A DNA stretch of 20,007 nt, from positions 1-20,007 of the forward strand of contig CAZLWA010000071.1 in the NCBI GenBank assembly GCA_964563165.1, in the 5' to 3' direction. The notes beneath the pieces are model-generated. The model was not told the origin of the DNA. It saw only the letters and a program-made list of their open reading frames with translations, and ran no database searches. The translations under genes were made by a program, and so were the position numbers. This stretch comes from CAZLWA01 sp964563165 (GTDB taxonomy: Bacteria > CLD3 > SB21). Below are positions 8,044-15,404 of this stretch, piece by piece (position 1 is the stretch's first letter; the number at the start of each line of letters is the position of its first letter).

Positions 8044-8607
8044 ATGTTAAAGCGAATCGTTGTCACAGCGATGGCAATTGCGTTCCCGGTCATGTTATTG
8101 GTCGGTTGCGGCGGTCCTCCGAAAGAAGATATCGAGAAGACGGCTATGAACAAGAAGAAAGCTATGGAAGCAAAAGCCGACTCGTATTCGAAAGACATGT
8201 TTGATGCGGCTGCTGCGGCTGAAACGGCCGGTGCGGATGCGGTCAAAAAGAGCGACTGGGACAAAGCCAAGAAATCCTATATGGATGCGGCTAAGAAGTA
8301 TGATGATGCGGCTAAAGCGGCTCCGGAAGGCATGAAGAAAGCTACGGATGACGCCACGGCGATGGCGACGACCATGAATAAAGACATGGAAACGATGAAC
8401 AAGGACAAAGCCATGATGGCGATGGCCATGAAAATGAAAAAAGAAGACAAAGCGAAACATGATGCCGACATGAAGGCTATGACGGAAATGATGAAGGACG
8501 CTTCAGGCATGGTAGCTGCTGATCCGATGGGCGCAATGGAAAAGATGAACACGGTCAAAGCTAAAATGGATGAAATGAAGGCCTCGATGACGCCTAAGAA
8601 GAAGTAA
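8044..8607 (+). CDS. Methionine/lysine/alanine-rich lipoprotein
   Basis: A 187-residue protein with a clear lipoprotein signal: MLKRIVVTAMAIAFPVMLLVGC, lipobox LVGC, lipidated Cys22. The mature part is very skewed: about 25 of 166 residues are Met, and most of the rest are Lys, Ala, Asp and Glu. The first half carries 'AETAGADAVKKSDWDKAKKSY', a helical hairpin pattern (AxxAGA...W..A...Y..A) like that of small periplasmic coiled-coil lipoproteins. The second half is dense in M-rich words (KAMMAMAMKMKK, KAMTEMMKD). It is probably a long helical or coiled-coil protein anchored to the outer membrane, in the manner of Lpp-type or DUF4398-type proteins. Met clusters can bind Cu(I), but that is speculation. 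AAGGAG precedes the ATG and a strong terminator follows, so it is a stand-alone transcription unit. Confidence 0.85.
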   Translation: MLKRIVVTAMAIAFPVMLLVGCGGPPKEDIEKTAMNKKKAMEAKADSYSKDMFDAAAAAETAGADAVKKSDWDKAKKSYMDAAKKYDDAAKAAPEGMKKATDDATAMATTMNKDMETMNKDKAMMAMAMKMKKEDKAKHDADMKAMTEMMKDASGMVAADPMGAMEKMNTVKAKMDEMKASMTPKKK

Positions 8608-8630
8608 TTCTTCTTTCTGATTTGAAAGTT

Positions 8631-8666
8631 AAAACCCCGGGTGAATTACCCGGGGTTTTTTGTTTT
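8631..8666 (+). terminator. Strong rho-independent terminator
   Basis: ACCCCGGGT (8634-8642) pairs perfectly with ACCCGGGGT (8648-8656) around a 5-base loop, extended by three A-T pairs. T6 then G then T4 follow. It ends the Met-rich lipoprotein transcript. On the minus strand the same hairpin is followed by TTTT, so it may also stop coaA transcription, whose stop codon is close by (8679). Confidence 0.93.
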
Positions 8667-8678
8667 AAAATCCCGGGT

Positions 8679-9614
8679 TCATAATTTTCGCAATTTAACC
8701 GAGTGTATGGAATGATCCGGTTCTTTCCTAAGTATCAGGTGCGCGCGCGAGCGGGTGGGTTCGATGTTCTTCTTCAGGTTCAGCCCGTTGATCTCCTTCC
8801 AGATTGTTTTGGCCAATTGCCTCGTTTCGGCAGCGGATAATTTTGAATACCTGTGAAAATACGAAGCATGTTCGCGGAATACGGTTCGCCGTAAAGTCAG
8901 AAACCGGTCCACATACCATTGAATAATGTCGCGCTCGTCGGCATCCACATAAATTGAAAAATCGAAAAAGTCAGACAGAAACACTTCCGATTTTAGAGGA
9001 CTGCTTTGCAGTACATTCAACCCTTCCAGGATCATGATGTCGGGTTGCCGGATGACCTGGGTCTTGCCCGGCACAATATCGTACGTGACGTGCGAATAGG
9101 TAGGCGCGCTCACTTCCTTACGCCCCGATTTGACGTCGGCTACAAAACGGATGAGTTTATTAATATCATAACTTTCCGGGAATCCTTTCCGATGCATAAG
9201 CATGCGCCGTTCCAATACCTTATTGGGAAAAAGAAACCCATCAGTCGTGATCAGATCTACTTTCCTGTGATTGGGCCACCGGGAAAGCAATGTCTGCAGG
9301 ATTCGTGCGGTCGTACTTTTCCCGACCGCCACACTGCCCGCGATGGCGATGACGTAGGGAACTTTCGCGGAACGGCTTCCGAGGAAGGTATCGGTAGCTT
9401 TATATAATTCCTGAGAAGCGCCGATATATAGATTCAAGAGCCTCGACAGCGGGAGATAAATCTCCCCGACTTCCTTCAATGAAATTCTTTCATTGATACC
9501 GCGCAGTTCGTCGAGCTCCGCTTCGGACAGCGTCAAGGGCGTATTGGCACGGAGTTTAGCCCAATCTTTGCGGGAGAATTCAATATGTGGTGAAAATTGA
9601 CGGGTCTGTGTCAT
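8679..9614 (-). CDS. coaA: Type I pantothenate kinase
   Basis: A 311-residue enzyme that phosphorylates pantothenate with ATP to 4'-phosphopantothenate, the first committed step of coenzyme A synthesis in the cytoplasm. The P-loop GSVAVGKS at residues 93-100 is identical to the CoaA signature. Other family landmarks are 'TTDGFLFPN' (~123), 'RKGFPESYD' (~142), 'APTYSHVTYDIVPG' (~171) and 'ILEGLNVLQ' (~194). The length fits the family (about 316 in E. coli). Many FCB bacteria use type III kinase instead, so a type I enzyme is notable but not unusual. It lies 21 bases after the TSUP transporter gene on the same strand, so they are probably co-transcribed. The ATG at 9612-9614 has only a weak GGA-type ribosome binding site. 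Confidence 0.96.
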   Translation of the reverse strand: MTQTRQFSPHIEFSRKDWAKLRANTPLTLSEAELDELRGINERISLKEVGEIYLPLSRLLNLYIGASQELYKATDTFLGSRSAKVPYVIAIAGSVAVGKSTTARILQTLLSRWPNHRKVDLITTDGFLFPNKVLERRMLMHRKGFPESYDINKLIRFVADVKSGRKEVSAPTYSHVTYDIVPGKTQVIRQPDIMILEGLNVLQSSPLKSEVFLSDFFDFSIYVDADERDIIQWYVDRFLTLRRTVFREHASYFHRYSKLSAAETRQLAKTIWKEINGLNLKKNIEPTRSRAHLILRKEPDHSIHSVKLRKL

Positions 9615-9635
9615 TTTTAGACCGGATTCCCGGCT

Positions 9636-10409
9636 TTAAATTACACCGCTGGCGAGGCCTGCGGCAATGACCAATAGCATGAGCGCTACAACGGTGTGAA
9701 CATTTTGTAAGGCTACCTTTCTCAACAAGCGGCTGCCGAGCCAGGCTCCTGCAAATGCGGACAGCGTTGCCGTCACTAGCAGGAGTGAATTATCTCCAAT
9801 CTCCTGCGATAATAAATGGGTCCCGTAAACAGATAAACGGACCGTATCGACGAGACATGCGATCATGACGCCTGTCGCAACAAAAGCTTCTTTGGAAAGT
9901 CCGCATGGTACAAGAAACGCACTGCGCAGGGCGCCCTGATGCCCCGAAAGCCCTCCGAAAAATCCGCTCAGTATGCCGCCGATCGGGAGAAATTTTCTAT
10001 CGAAAGATGAAGTTTTGGATGCGGGAAGAAATTCCCACACCCCAAAACCGATCATGATTAGCGCGATCACAAGCTTTTCTGCGCGAATGTCAGCTTCCCG
10101 TAAAAAAAAATCATACTTCATCAAGGCCGGCAGAGCAGCCAGCCGGATCAAAACCTCCGCTCCGGCAAAGGCGGCCGCGAGAGCCGGCAATCCGAACCGT
10201 ATGACGACGGTTATATCGGCGTGGGTTCCAACAAGAATGAGTTTAAAGAGATTATTCAAAAAATGCACTACCGCCGTCAGCGCAACGGCTGTTTCCACAG
10301 GAAAAAAAACTGCGAACACGGGCATGACGAGCGTTCCTAACCCGAATCCAGAAAAAAAAGTCAAGCCGGAGGCGAACAAGGCCGCTGCACCGATGATAAT
10401 ATATTCCAT
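9636..10409 (-). CDS. TSUP (TauE/SafE) family transporter
   Basis: A 257-residue integral membrane protein with about seven to eight hydrophobic helices. The N-terminal motif 'FFSGFGLGTLVMPVFAVFFP' followed by 'VALTAVVHFLNNLFKL' and the internal 'GGILSGFFGGLSGHQGALRS' are the two related half-motifs of the TauE/SafE family. Family members export sulfite, sulfoacetate or related organosulfur anions; the substrate here cannot be read from sequence. A hydrophilic ~20-residue cytoplasmic loop (DFFLREADIRAEK) separates the halves. It is the first gene of a probable two-gene unit with coaA, an association that looks coincidental. The start has only a distant AAGGAT as ribosome binding site. Confidence 0.92.
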   Translation of the reverse strand: MEYIIIGAAALFASGLTFFSGFGLGTLVMPVFAVFFPVETAVALTAVVHFLNNLFKLILVGTHADITVVIRFGLPALAAAFAGAEVLIRLAALPALMKYDFFLREADIRAEKLVIALIMIGFGVWEFLPASKTSSFDRKFLPIGGILSGFFGGLSGHQGALRSAFLVPCGLSKEAFVATGVMIACLVDTVRLSVYGTHLLSQEIGDNSLLLVTATLSAFAGAWLGSRLLRKVALQNVHTVVALMLLVIAAGLASGVI

Positions 10410-10640
10410 CCGAGTGCTTTAATCCTTTGTGAAAGTGGGATAGTATAATCCGATACTCAATAACTTGCAAGAAATATCCTGAAATTTGTTGTGCGTTAAT
10501 GACGAAATTCATTATATTAATGAGATTTTCCCGTCACCTGCAACTCTGCCATGAACTTTCATACCACTCTATAGAGTTTCCGACCGAAGCGGCCGACGGG
10601 ACGTTTTTTTTAGGATTTTCGACGGTTATAAGGTGATCGC
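10410..10640. promoter_or_regulatory. Divergent regulatory region with palindrome and hairpin before the hybrid kinase
   Basis: There is no ORF in this 231-bp gap between divergent genes. It holds a perfect 12-bp palindrome, ACTCTATAGAGT, at 10566-10577. A GC-rich imperfect hairpin follows (CGACCG-AAG-CGGCCG, 10581-10595, one A.C mismatch), and shortly after it a run of eight T (10604-10611). Hairpin plus T-run only ~30 bases before the kinase ATG could act as an attenuator, but the T-run is separated from the stem by several bases, so this is weak. AAGGTG at 10630-10635 is the kinase ribosome binding site. Confidence 0.4.
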
Positions 10641-13391
10641 ATGCTAAAAACGGTTAAAGTTCCGCAAGAATTTGAACCCATTTTTCTTAAAGCCCAGGAA
10701 TACGTCAGCAAGTATTTCAAGAAACGGAAAGAAGATGCGCATAAAGGTACGATAGAGATTTTCGGTCAGCGTTATATATTTGTCCGGGCGGCTTCGATGT
10801 CCGTGGAATTCTTTGAAATGATCAAGAATACGTATAAAGACAAGAGCGAAGAGGAAGCCCTGTCCATTGCCCGAAGCCTGCTTTTTGATATTGCACACAC
10901 CATCGGGGTTGCGGATGCCAGAAATTTCGCCCAAAAAATGAAATTAGAAGATCCCATTTCCAAACTGTCCGCGGGGCCTATTCTTTTTTCGCACTCAGGG
11001 TGGGCGTTTGTGGATATTTTTCCCGAGAGCCGTCCGACGCCGGATGAGAATTATTATTTGATTTACGATCACCCCTATTCATTCGAGTCGGATGCGTGGA
11101 TGAAAGCAAAAAAGAAAGTGGATTTCCCGGTATGCGTCATGAATTCGGGCTATTCCTCCGGGTGGTGCGAAGAGAGCTTCGGCATTAAACTCGTCGCCTC
11201 GGAAATCTATTGTAAAGCCAAAGGCGACGAACACTGCCGCTTTATCATGGGACATCCGGCCAAGATCGAAGGGTACATTCAGGATTACCTGAAAAAACAA
11301 CCGAAGCACGGCAAGAAGATCGTTAGATATGAAATTCCCGGATTTTTCAGCCGGAAAAAAGCGGAGGACGAACTCAAGAAGACTTTGGAAGAATTGGAAT
11401 CGCGCGTCGCCCGGCGTACCGAGGAGCTGTCCGGCGCGAATACGCTTCTCAAGGAGCAGATCAGCGAGCGTATTCTCACGGAGCACGCGTTAAAACAAAG
11501 CGAGCAGCAGTACCGCGCGCTGGTGGAACAGTCGGTCAATCCGGTTTACATTCTGCAAGACAATCACGTCGTCCTGGTAAATGCCGAGTGGGAAAAGCTT
11601 TTTGGGTATAGCCGCCAGGAAGCTTTTTCACCTACATTTGACTATCTGACTATCATTGCTCCGGAGAGTTTACCGTTGGTTCATGATCGTATGGACAAAC
11701 GGATGCACGGCGATTGGGTACCGCCGCGTTATGAAATGCGCGCAGTAACCAAAGACGGGCGGTCGCTGGATTTGGAAGTGTCGACCGCCCTTATCGAGTG
11801 GCATGACCGGCCGGCTATCCAGGGTGTGTATTACGATATTACGGAACGTAAAAAAGCCGAACAAGCCCTGGCTGCTGAAAAAGAGCGATTGTCCGTTACC
11901 TTGCATTCGATCGGCGACGGCGTGATCACCACAGATATGAACGGCAATATTATTCTCATAAACGAAGTTGCCGAAAAGCTGACCGGATGGGGTCATCAGG
12001 AAGCGCAAGGTCTTGCTATCGAAGAAATTTTCAATATTATCAATCAAAAGACCCGCGAGAAAAGAAAAAATCCCGTTCGCGTGATCATTCAGACCGGCGG
12101 TGTTTTTGAACTGGAGCATCACACCGTGCTGGTCGCCAGGGACGGATCGGAACGGGTGATCTCCGACAGCGGCGCTCCGATCCGAGATAATGAGGGCAAC
12201 GTCATCGGCGTGGTGCTTGTTTTCCGGGATATTACGGAAAAACAAAAAGTCGAGGAAGAGCGCGTCAAAGTTCTAAAGCTTGAATCGGTGGGGTTATTGG
12301 CGGGCGGGATCGCACACGATTTCAATAATATCTTAACGGCGATCTTAGGGAATCTGTCGCTGGCTAAATTAGAAACGGAAAATCTAAACAAGGACAAGAT
12401 CATTGATATTTTGGGAAAATCGGAGAAAGCCTGCATGCGCGCAAAAGAACTGACGCAGCAGCTGCTCACATTCTCCCGCGGCGGCGCGCCGGTGCGTACG
12501 ACAGCTTCGATCGTTGAACTTGTTCGAGACTCCTCCGATTTTATGGTGCGCGGCTCCAACGTACGCTGCGAATACGCCATTGCCAGAGATCTGTGGCCGG
12601 TCGAAGTGGACCAGGGACAGATCAGCCAGGTCATCAATAATTTGATCCTCAATTCGGTTCAGGCGATGCCGGAAGGCGGTGTGATCAAGGTGCAGGCGAA
12701 AAATATCAACATTTCGGATGAAAGACCTTTATTGGCCAAAGGAAATTATATCTTACTGTCGGTCACCGATGAAGGGATCGGAATTCCGGCAGAACACTTA
12801 CAAAAAATATTTGATCCCTACTTCACGACCAAACAAAAAGGCAGCGGGCTTGGATTGGCGACGTGCTATTCCATTATTAAAAATCATGACGGAGAGATTA
12901 CCGTAGAGTCGGAACTGGGGGCGGGAACGACGTTTCGGGTCTATCTGCCGGTATCGGAATACAGCCTGCCGTCCAAACCGGTCGATCATGAGGAAACAAG
13001 TCCGGGTAAAGGGAAAATTCTTGTGATGGATGACGAGGAAGATATTCGAATGATCACATGCAGATTATTGTCGACATTTGGCTATGAATTTCTAAGCGCT
13101 GCCGATGGCGAAGAAGCGCTGCGCTTATACCGGGAAGCTAAGCAATCGGATCAGCCTGTCACCGCTGTGATCATGGATCTGACTATTCCGGGCGGTATGG
13201 GCGGCAAAGAAGCCATTAAGAAATTATTGGAATTTGATCCTAATGCCAAGGTGGTTGTTTCCAGCGGATATTCCAATGATCCCATTGTAGCGAATTTTAA
13301 GCAATTTGGATTTTCCGGGTTCCTGGTGAAACCGTTTGAAATGGAAGAACTGAGATTGCTGCTTCATGATCTGACTTCAGGAAAAAATTGA
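10641..13391 (+). CDS. Hybrid histidine kinase: V4R/XylR_N - PAS - PAS - HisKA - HATPase - REC
   Basis: A 916-residue cytoplasmic signalling protein with no membrane segments. Residues ~1-215 form a XylR_N/V4R ligand-sensing domain. Its C165, E188, C191 and C199 reproduce the spacing (23, 3 and 8) of the zinc ligands of the phenol sensor MopR. Residues ~225-285 are a coiled coil. PAS domains lie at ~285-405 and ~413-540. The H-box GLLAGGIAHDFNNILT gives phospho-acceptor His559. ATP-binding boxes include NNLILNSVQA, DEGIGIP and GSGLGLATCYSI. The C-terminal receiver (~790-912) has acidic D797/D798, phospho-acceptor D846 in VIMDLTIPGGMGG, and K897. No DNA-binding output domain is present, so phosphate probably passes on to an unlinked regulator. 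AAGGTG precedes the ATG at proper distance. Ligand unknown; aromatic compounds are the known ligands of this domain in XylR, DmpR and MopR. Confidence 0.95.
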   Translation: MLKTVKVPQEFEPIFLKAQEYVSKYFKKRKEDAHKGTIEIFGQRYIFVRAASMSVEFFEMIKNTYKDKSEEEALSIARSLLFDIAHTIGVADARNFAQKMKLEDPISKLSAGPILFSHSGWAFVDIFPESRPTPDENYYLIYDHPYSFESDAWMKAKKKVDFPVCVMNSGYSSGWCEESFGIKLVASEIYCKAKGDEHCRFIMGHPAKIEGYIQDYLKKQPKHGKKIVRYEIPGFFSRKKAEDELKKTLEELESRVARRTEELSGANTLLKEQISERILTEHALKQSEQQYRALVEQSVNPVYILQDNHVVLVNAEWEKLFGYSRQEAFSPTFDYLTIIAPESLPLVHDRMDKRMHGDWVPPRYEMRAVTKDGRSLDLEVSTALIEWHDRPAIQGVYYDITERKKAEQALAAEKERLSVTLHSIGDGVITTDMNGNIILINEVAEKLTGWGHQEAQGLAIEEIFNIINQKTREKRKNPVRVIIQTGGVFELEHHTVLVARDGSERVISDSGAPIRDNEGNVIGVVLVFRDITEKQKVEEERVKVLKLESVGLLAGGIAHDFNNILTAILGNLSLAKLETENLNKDKIIDILGKSEKACMRAKELTQQLLTFSRGGAPVRTTASIVELVRDSSDFMVRGSNVRCEYAIARDLWPVEVDQGQISQVINNLILNSVQAMPEGGVIKVQAKNINISDERPLLAKGNYILLSVTDEGIGIPAEHLQKIFDPYFTTKQKGSGLGLATCYSIIKNHDGEITVESELGAGTTFRVYLPVSEYSLPSKPVDHEETSPGKGKILVMDDEEDIRMITCRLLSTFGYEFLSAADGEEALRLYREAKQSDQPVTAVIMDLTIPGGMGGKEAIKKLLEFDPNAKVVVSSGYSNDPIVANFKQFGFSGFLVKPFEMEELRLLLHDLTSGKN

Positions 13392-13412
13392 AACGCCGCC
13401 GTTAAAAAAATC

Positions 13413-13439
13413 TTGCATGACGCGATCTTTTTATATAGA
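13413..13439 (+). promoter_or_regulatory. Candidate promoter of tRNA-Lys
   Basis: TTGCAT (13413-13418) and TATAGA (13434-13439) precede the tRNA by about 20 bases from the -10. The spacing of 15 is short; reading the -10 as TAGATT (13436-13441) gives 17. It lies in the 67-base gap after the kinase gene. Confidence 0.4.
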
Positions 13440-13458
13440 TTGCGTTCCGTTTTTAAAT

Positions 13459-13531
13459 GCGACCATAGCTCAATTGGCAGAGCAAATGACTCTTAATCAT
13501 TAGGTTGAAGGTTCGATTCCTTCTGGTCGCA
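13459..13531 (+). tRNA. tRNA-Lys (anticodon CUU)
   Basis: The 73-nt cloverleaf reads through fully. The acceptor stem is GCGACCA with TGGTCGC, the D-arm GCTC/GAGC, the anticodon stem AATGA/TCATT with loop CTCTTAA (anticodon CTT, decoding AAG). The variable loop is AGGTT, the T-arm GAAGG-TTCGATT-CCTTC, and the discriminator is A. The 3' CCA is not encoded. Every stem is fully paired, so this copy is functional. Two degenerate copies follow it. Confidence 0.97.
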
Positions 13532-13554
13532 CTCTGTATTCTTTTTGAATTTGG

Positions 13555-13615
13555 GAGACCATAGTCCCGATGCCTGCCTCAATCATTAGGTTTCCGCCCG
13601 AGGCGGATGGACGCA
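13555..13615 (+). pseudogene. Degenerate tRNA-Lys copy 1
   Basis: This copy aligns with the true tRNA at the 5' end (GAGACCATAG against GCGACCATAG), in the middle (AATCATTAGGTT, from the anticodon stem into the variable loop) and at the 3' end (GGACGCAC against GGTCGCAC). The D-arm and anticodon loop are lost, 12 nt are missing, and the T-arm is replaced by a perfect hairpin TCCGCC-CGA-GGCGGA. The acceptor stem pairs poorly, so it cannot work as a tRNA. Confidence 0.75.
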
Positions 13616-13638
13616 CTCTGTATTCTTTTTGAATTTGA

Positions 13639-13699
13639 GCTACCATAGTCCCGATGCTTGCCTCAATCATTAGGTTTCCGCCCGAGGCGGATGGACGCA
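13639..13699 (+). pseudogene. Degenerate tRNA-Lys copy 2
   Basis: This copy is nearly identical to the first degenerate copy, starting GCTACCATAG and ending GGACGCA. It carries the same TCCGCC-CGA-GGCGGA hairpin in place of the T-arm. The transcription terminator follows within about ten bases, so it would lie at the 3' end of the tRNA primary transcript. Confidence 0.75.
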
Positions 13700-13708
13700 C
13701 AAATGAAA

Positions 13709-13743
13709 CTCTAGAAACTAACCTCTTTAGAGCTTTTTCTTTT
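13709..13743 (+). terminator. Terminator after the tRNA-Lys repeat array
   Basis: CTCTA (13709-13713) pairs with TAGAG (13728-13732), with possible A-T extension inside, followed by C, T5, C, T4. It would end the tRNA-Lys transcript after both degenerate copies. The short stem makes it moderate. Confidence 0.6.
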
Positions 13744-13771
13744 CCAAGCCTGCATTGAAAATCCCGCCCAA

Positions 13772-13821
13772 AGTATACACTTGAGTATACACCCGGTATT
13801 CAACCTCATTTGTTGAATACC
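13772..13821. repeat. Direct repeat AGTATACAC x2 and a 10-bp hairpin
   Basis: AGTATACAC occurs at 13772-13780 and 13784-13792, a 12-bp period; each contains the palindrome GTATAC. Directly beside it is a perfect inverted repeat, GGTATTCAAC (13795-13804) with GTTGAATACC (13812-13821), around a 7-base loop. The hairpin ends one base before the stop codon of the radical SAM gene. It lacks a T-run on the minus strand, so it is not a typical terminator. Confidence 0.8.
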
Positions 13822-13822
13822 A

Positions 13823-15391
13823 TTACTTTTGTGCGGAGGAAAGCGAAAAGCTAGTTATAGGAAGGATCTGAGAGTCTTTAAGATACGCGGTGGGGTCGTG
13901 ACTTACGGACCCGGCGGGAAGCCAGTCCCAGAGCGAAGCGAGATCGTTTTTTATCCGGTCGGTATAAAATTGCGGCAGTTCTGTACTTTCTTGTTCGAAA
14001 TACCGGCGGAAGGACGTATCCGTAACAAGATTTTTCTTTATCTGCGAGTAGTACGCAATGCGCCCGAATCCTTCCGACGAAACCGCGCGCACTATATTCA
14101 GCCACCGCGGATGAAGTCCCTTATTCGCAGCAAAACGCCCGATAATCGCCTTCCATGAAAAGCTGTACTTACTAAGATCAATCACCCGATCATAAAAATC
14201 CGACCAGCGATAGTTCTTCGGCTTTACATTCATCGCGTGATTATTATTGAGAAAATGGAACGGAAACGGTATCACGCGGCCGTTTCGCTGAAATTCGAGA
14301 TTCAAAGGGGCTGCTTGTCCGAATGCGGTGAGCAGCGAATATCCCGGAAAAGCGCCCGGCGTCAATTCGATAAATTTTTTGGTAAGTTCAAAAGGCTCCG
14401 GCCCTTCGTCAACGTCCAATCCTAAGACGAAATTGGTTTGCACATAGGGGATATAGCGCATGATCATTTTGATATGCTCAGAAACCAGTTTGACTTTGTC
14501 CATCCCCTTCGTTTTGCCCGTCTTCGCTTTGTCCCCCAATTCATACCACGACTCAATTCCCGGCAGTATCGCCTGAAATCCATTGCGTTTAAGCCGCTTG
14601 ACATGCGGTTCCGACAAGAGGGACAAACTGCTTTCCGCGGCAAAATCAATTCGGCCTGCGGGCACGACTTCTTCAATAGCGTCCATGCAATCGTCGAACC
14701 GCACGCCGAAATTCGGATCGTGCCATCCTACAAGCGGGCGTTTGAATTTGCCCAATAGGAATGTGAGGTCTTCCTTCATGACGCTGAAATCCAGCTGCTG
14801 ATAAGGCACGACGGAATCAATGCAGAAACTGCACGTGTACGGGCAGCCTAAACTGCCGAGCATCGGGACCATTTTTATGATCGGAGCTTTTTTAAGCGTA
14901 GGCTCGATGAACTTCCACCGTTCACGTACGCCCGGAAGCGTTTTGGGCTGCTGTTGCGCCGAGAGATACATGCCCATCGGCCGGTGCTGCGAACAGTCCG
15001 ATAAAATATCGCTCAATATATTATTATCGGTGAATCCGACAACGTAGTCGAAATATTTCCGTGAATCCTGCGGATAACAGCGCGCGTGAGGACCGCCGAG
15101 CACCGTGATCGCGCCGCGCGATCGAAAAAGATTGCTCAGAGCATAGGCCGTTTGCGCGGCTTCCGTGAAAGCTCCGATAAAAACCAAATCAACGCTGGCG
15201 GGGAGTTCCTCCACGAGATCTTCAAAACCGGTATAGCATACAAAAGTCACATCATGCCCTTGCTGCTCACACCATACGGCGATGACTTGAGGCATAATAC
15301 TGGCGAGGTTGGCATTCATGACGCGCGCATACCAGGTGTCTGTTGGTCCGCTGCTGACAAGATCTATGATGCCGATATGTAGTTTGCGCGT
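13823..15391 (-). CDS. B12-binding radical SAM protein (probable ACG start)
   Basis: An enzyme with an N-terminal cobalamin-binding Rossmann-like domain (~1-135: 'IGIIDLVSSGPTDTWYARVM', 'MPQVIAVWCEQQGHDV', 'VLGGPHARCYP', 'YFDYVVGF') and a radical SAM core. The cluster motif CPYTCSFC gives C183, C187 and C190 in the 522-residue form, ligands of a 4Fe-4S cluster that cleaves S-adenosylmethionine. The C-terminal ~170 residues are family-specific. The first ATG (15317-15319) would cut off the first beta strand. In-frame homologous-looking sequence continues upstream to ACG at 15389-15391, preceded by a perfect AGGAGG at seven bases; no ATG, GTG or TTG lies between there and an in-frame stop near 15446. 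I therefore place the start at ACG, or at a mutated ATG. Substrate unknown; relatives modify lipids, cofactors or natural products. Confidence 0.9.
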   Translation of the reverse strand, partial: TRKLHIGIIDLVSSGPTDTWYARVMNANLASIMPQVIAVWCEQQGHDVTFVCYTGFEDLVEELPASVDLVFIGAFTEAAQTAYALSNLFRSRGAITVLGGPHARCYPQDSRKYFDYVVGFTDNNILSDILSDCSQHRPMGMYLSAQQQPKTLPGVRERWKFIEPTLKKAPIIKMVPMLGSLGCPYTCSFCIDSVVPYQQLDFSVMKEDLTFLLGKFKRPLVGWHDPNFGVRFDDCMDAIEEVVPAGRIDFAAESSLSLLSEPHVKRLKRNGFQAILPGIESWYELGDKAKTGKTKGMDKVKLVSEHIKMIMRYIPYVQTNFVLGLDVDEGPEPFELTKKFIELTPGAFPGYSLLTAFGQAAPLNLEFQRNGRVIPFPFHFLNNNHAMNVKPKNYRWSDFYDRVIDLSKYSFSWKAIIGRFAANKGLHPRWLNIVRAVSSEGFGRIAYYSQIKKNLVTDTSFRRYFEQESTELPQFYTDRIKNDLASLWDWLPAGSVSHDPTAYLKDSQILPITSFSLSSAQK

Positions 15392-15398
15392 ATGAAAT

Positions 15399-15404
15399 CC
15401 TCCT
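15399..15404 (-). promoter_or_regulatory. Shine-Dalgarno AGGAGG for the radical SAM gene
   Basis: A perfect AGGAGG on the minus strand, seven bases before ACG at 15389-15391. This spacing is optimal for initiation at that codon and far too distant for the first in-frame ATG about 70 bases later. It decides the start. Confidence 0.75.

Larger units (their letters stand above)
13532..13699 (+). repeat. 84-bp tandem repeat (two units) after tRNA-Lys
   Basis: Units 13532-13615 and 13616-13699 differ at about four of 84 positions. Each unit has a 22-bp spacer (CTCTGTATTCTTTTTGAATT and two more bases), also found directly after the real tRNA, and a 61-nt tRNA-like remnant. The pattern suggests duplication of tRNA plus spacer, decay of one copy, then a second, recent duplication of the decayed unit. 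Confidence 0.92.

Noticed and set aside
13528..13637. Direct repeats at a tRNA 3' end as phage or island attachment sites
   Set aside because: No integrase or foreign cargo lies between or beside them, and the whole unit including the spacer is duplicated, which fits tandem duplication better.
13532..13699. CRISPR array
   Set aside because: There are only two near-identical adjacent units and no unique spacers or cas genes.
13500..13700. Minus-strand ORF ending in RPEGIEPST across the tRNA and its repeats
   Set aside because: That peptide is the usual antisense translation of a tRNA T-arm; the internal peptide repeat only mirrors the 84-bp DNA repeat.
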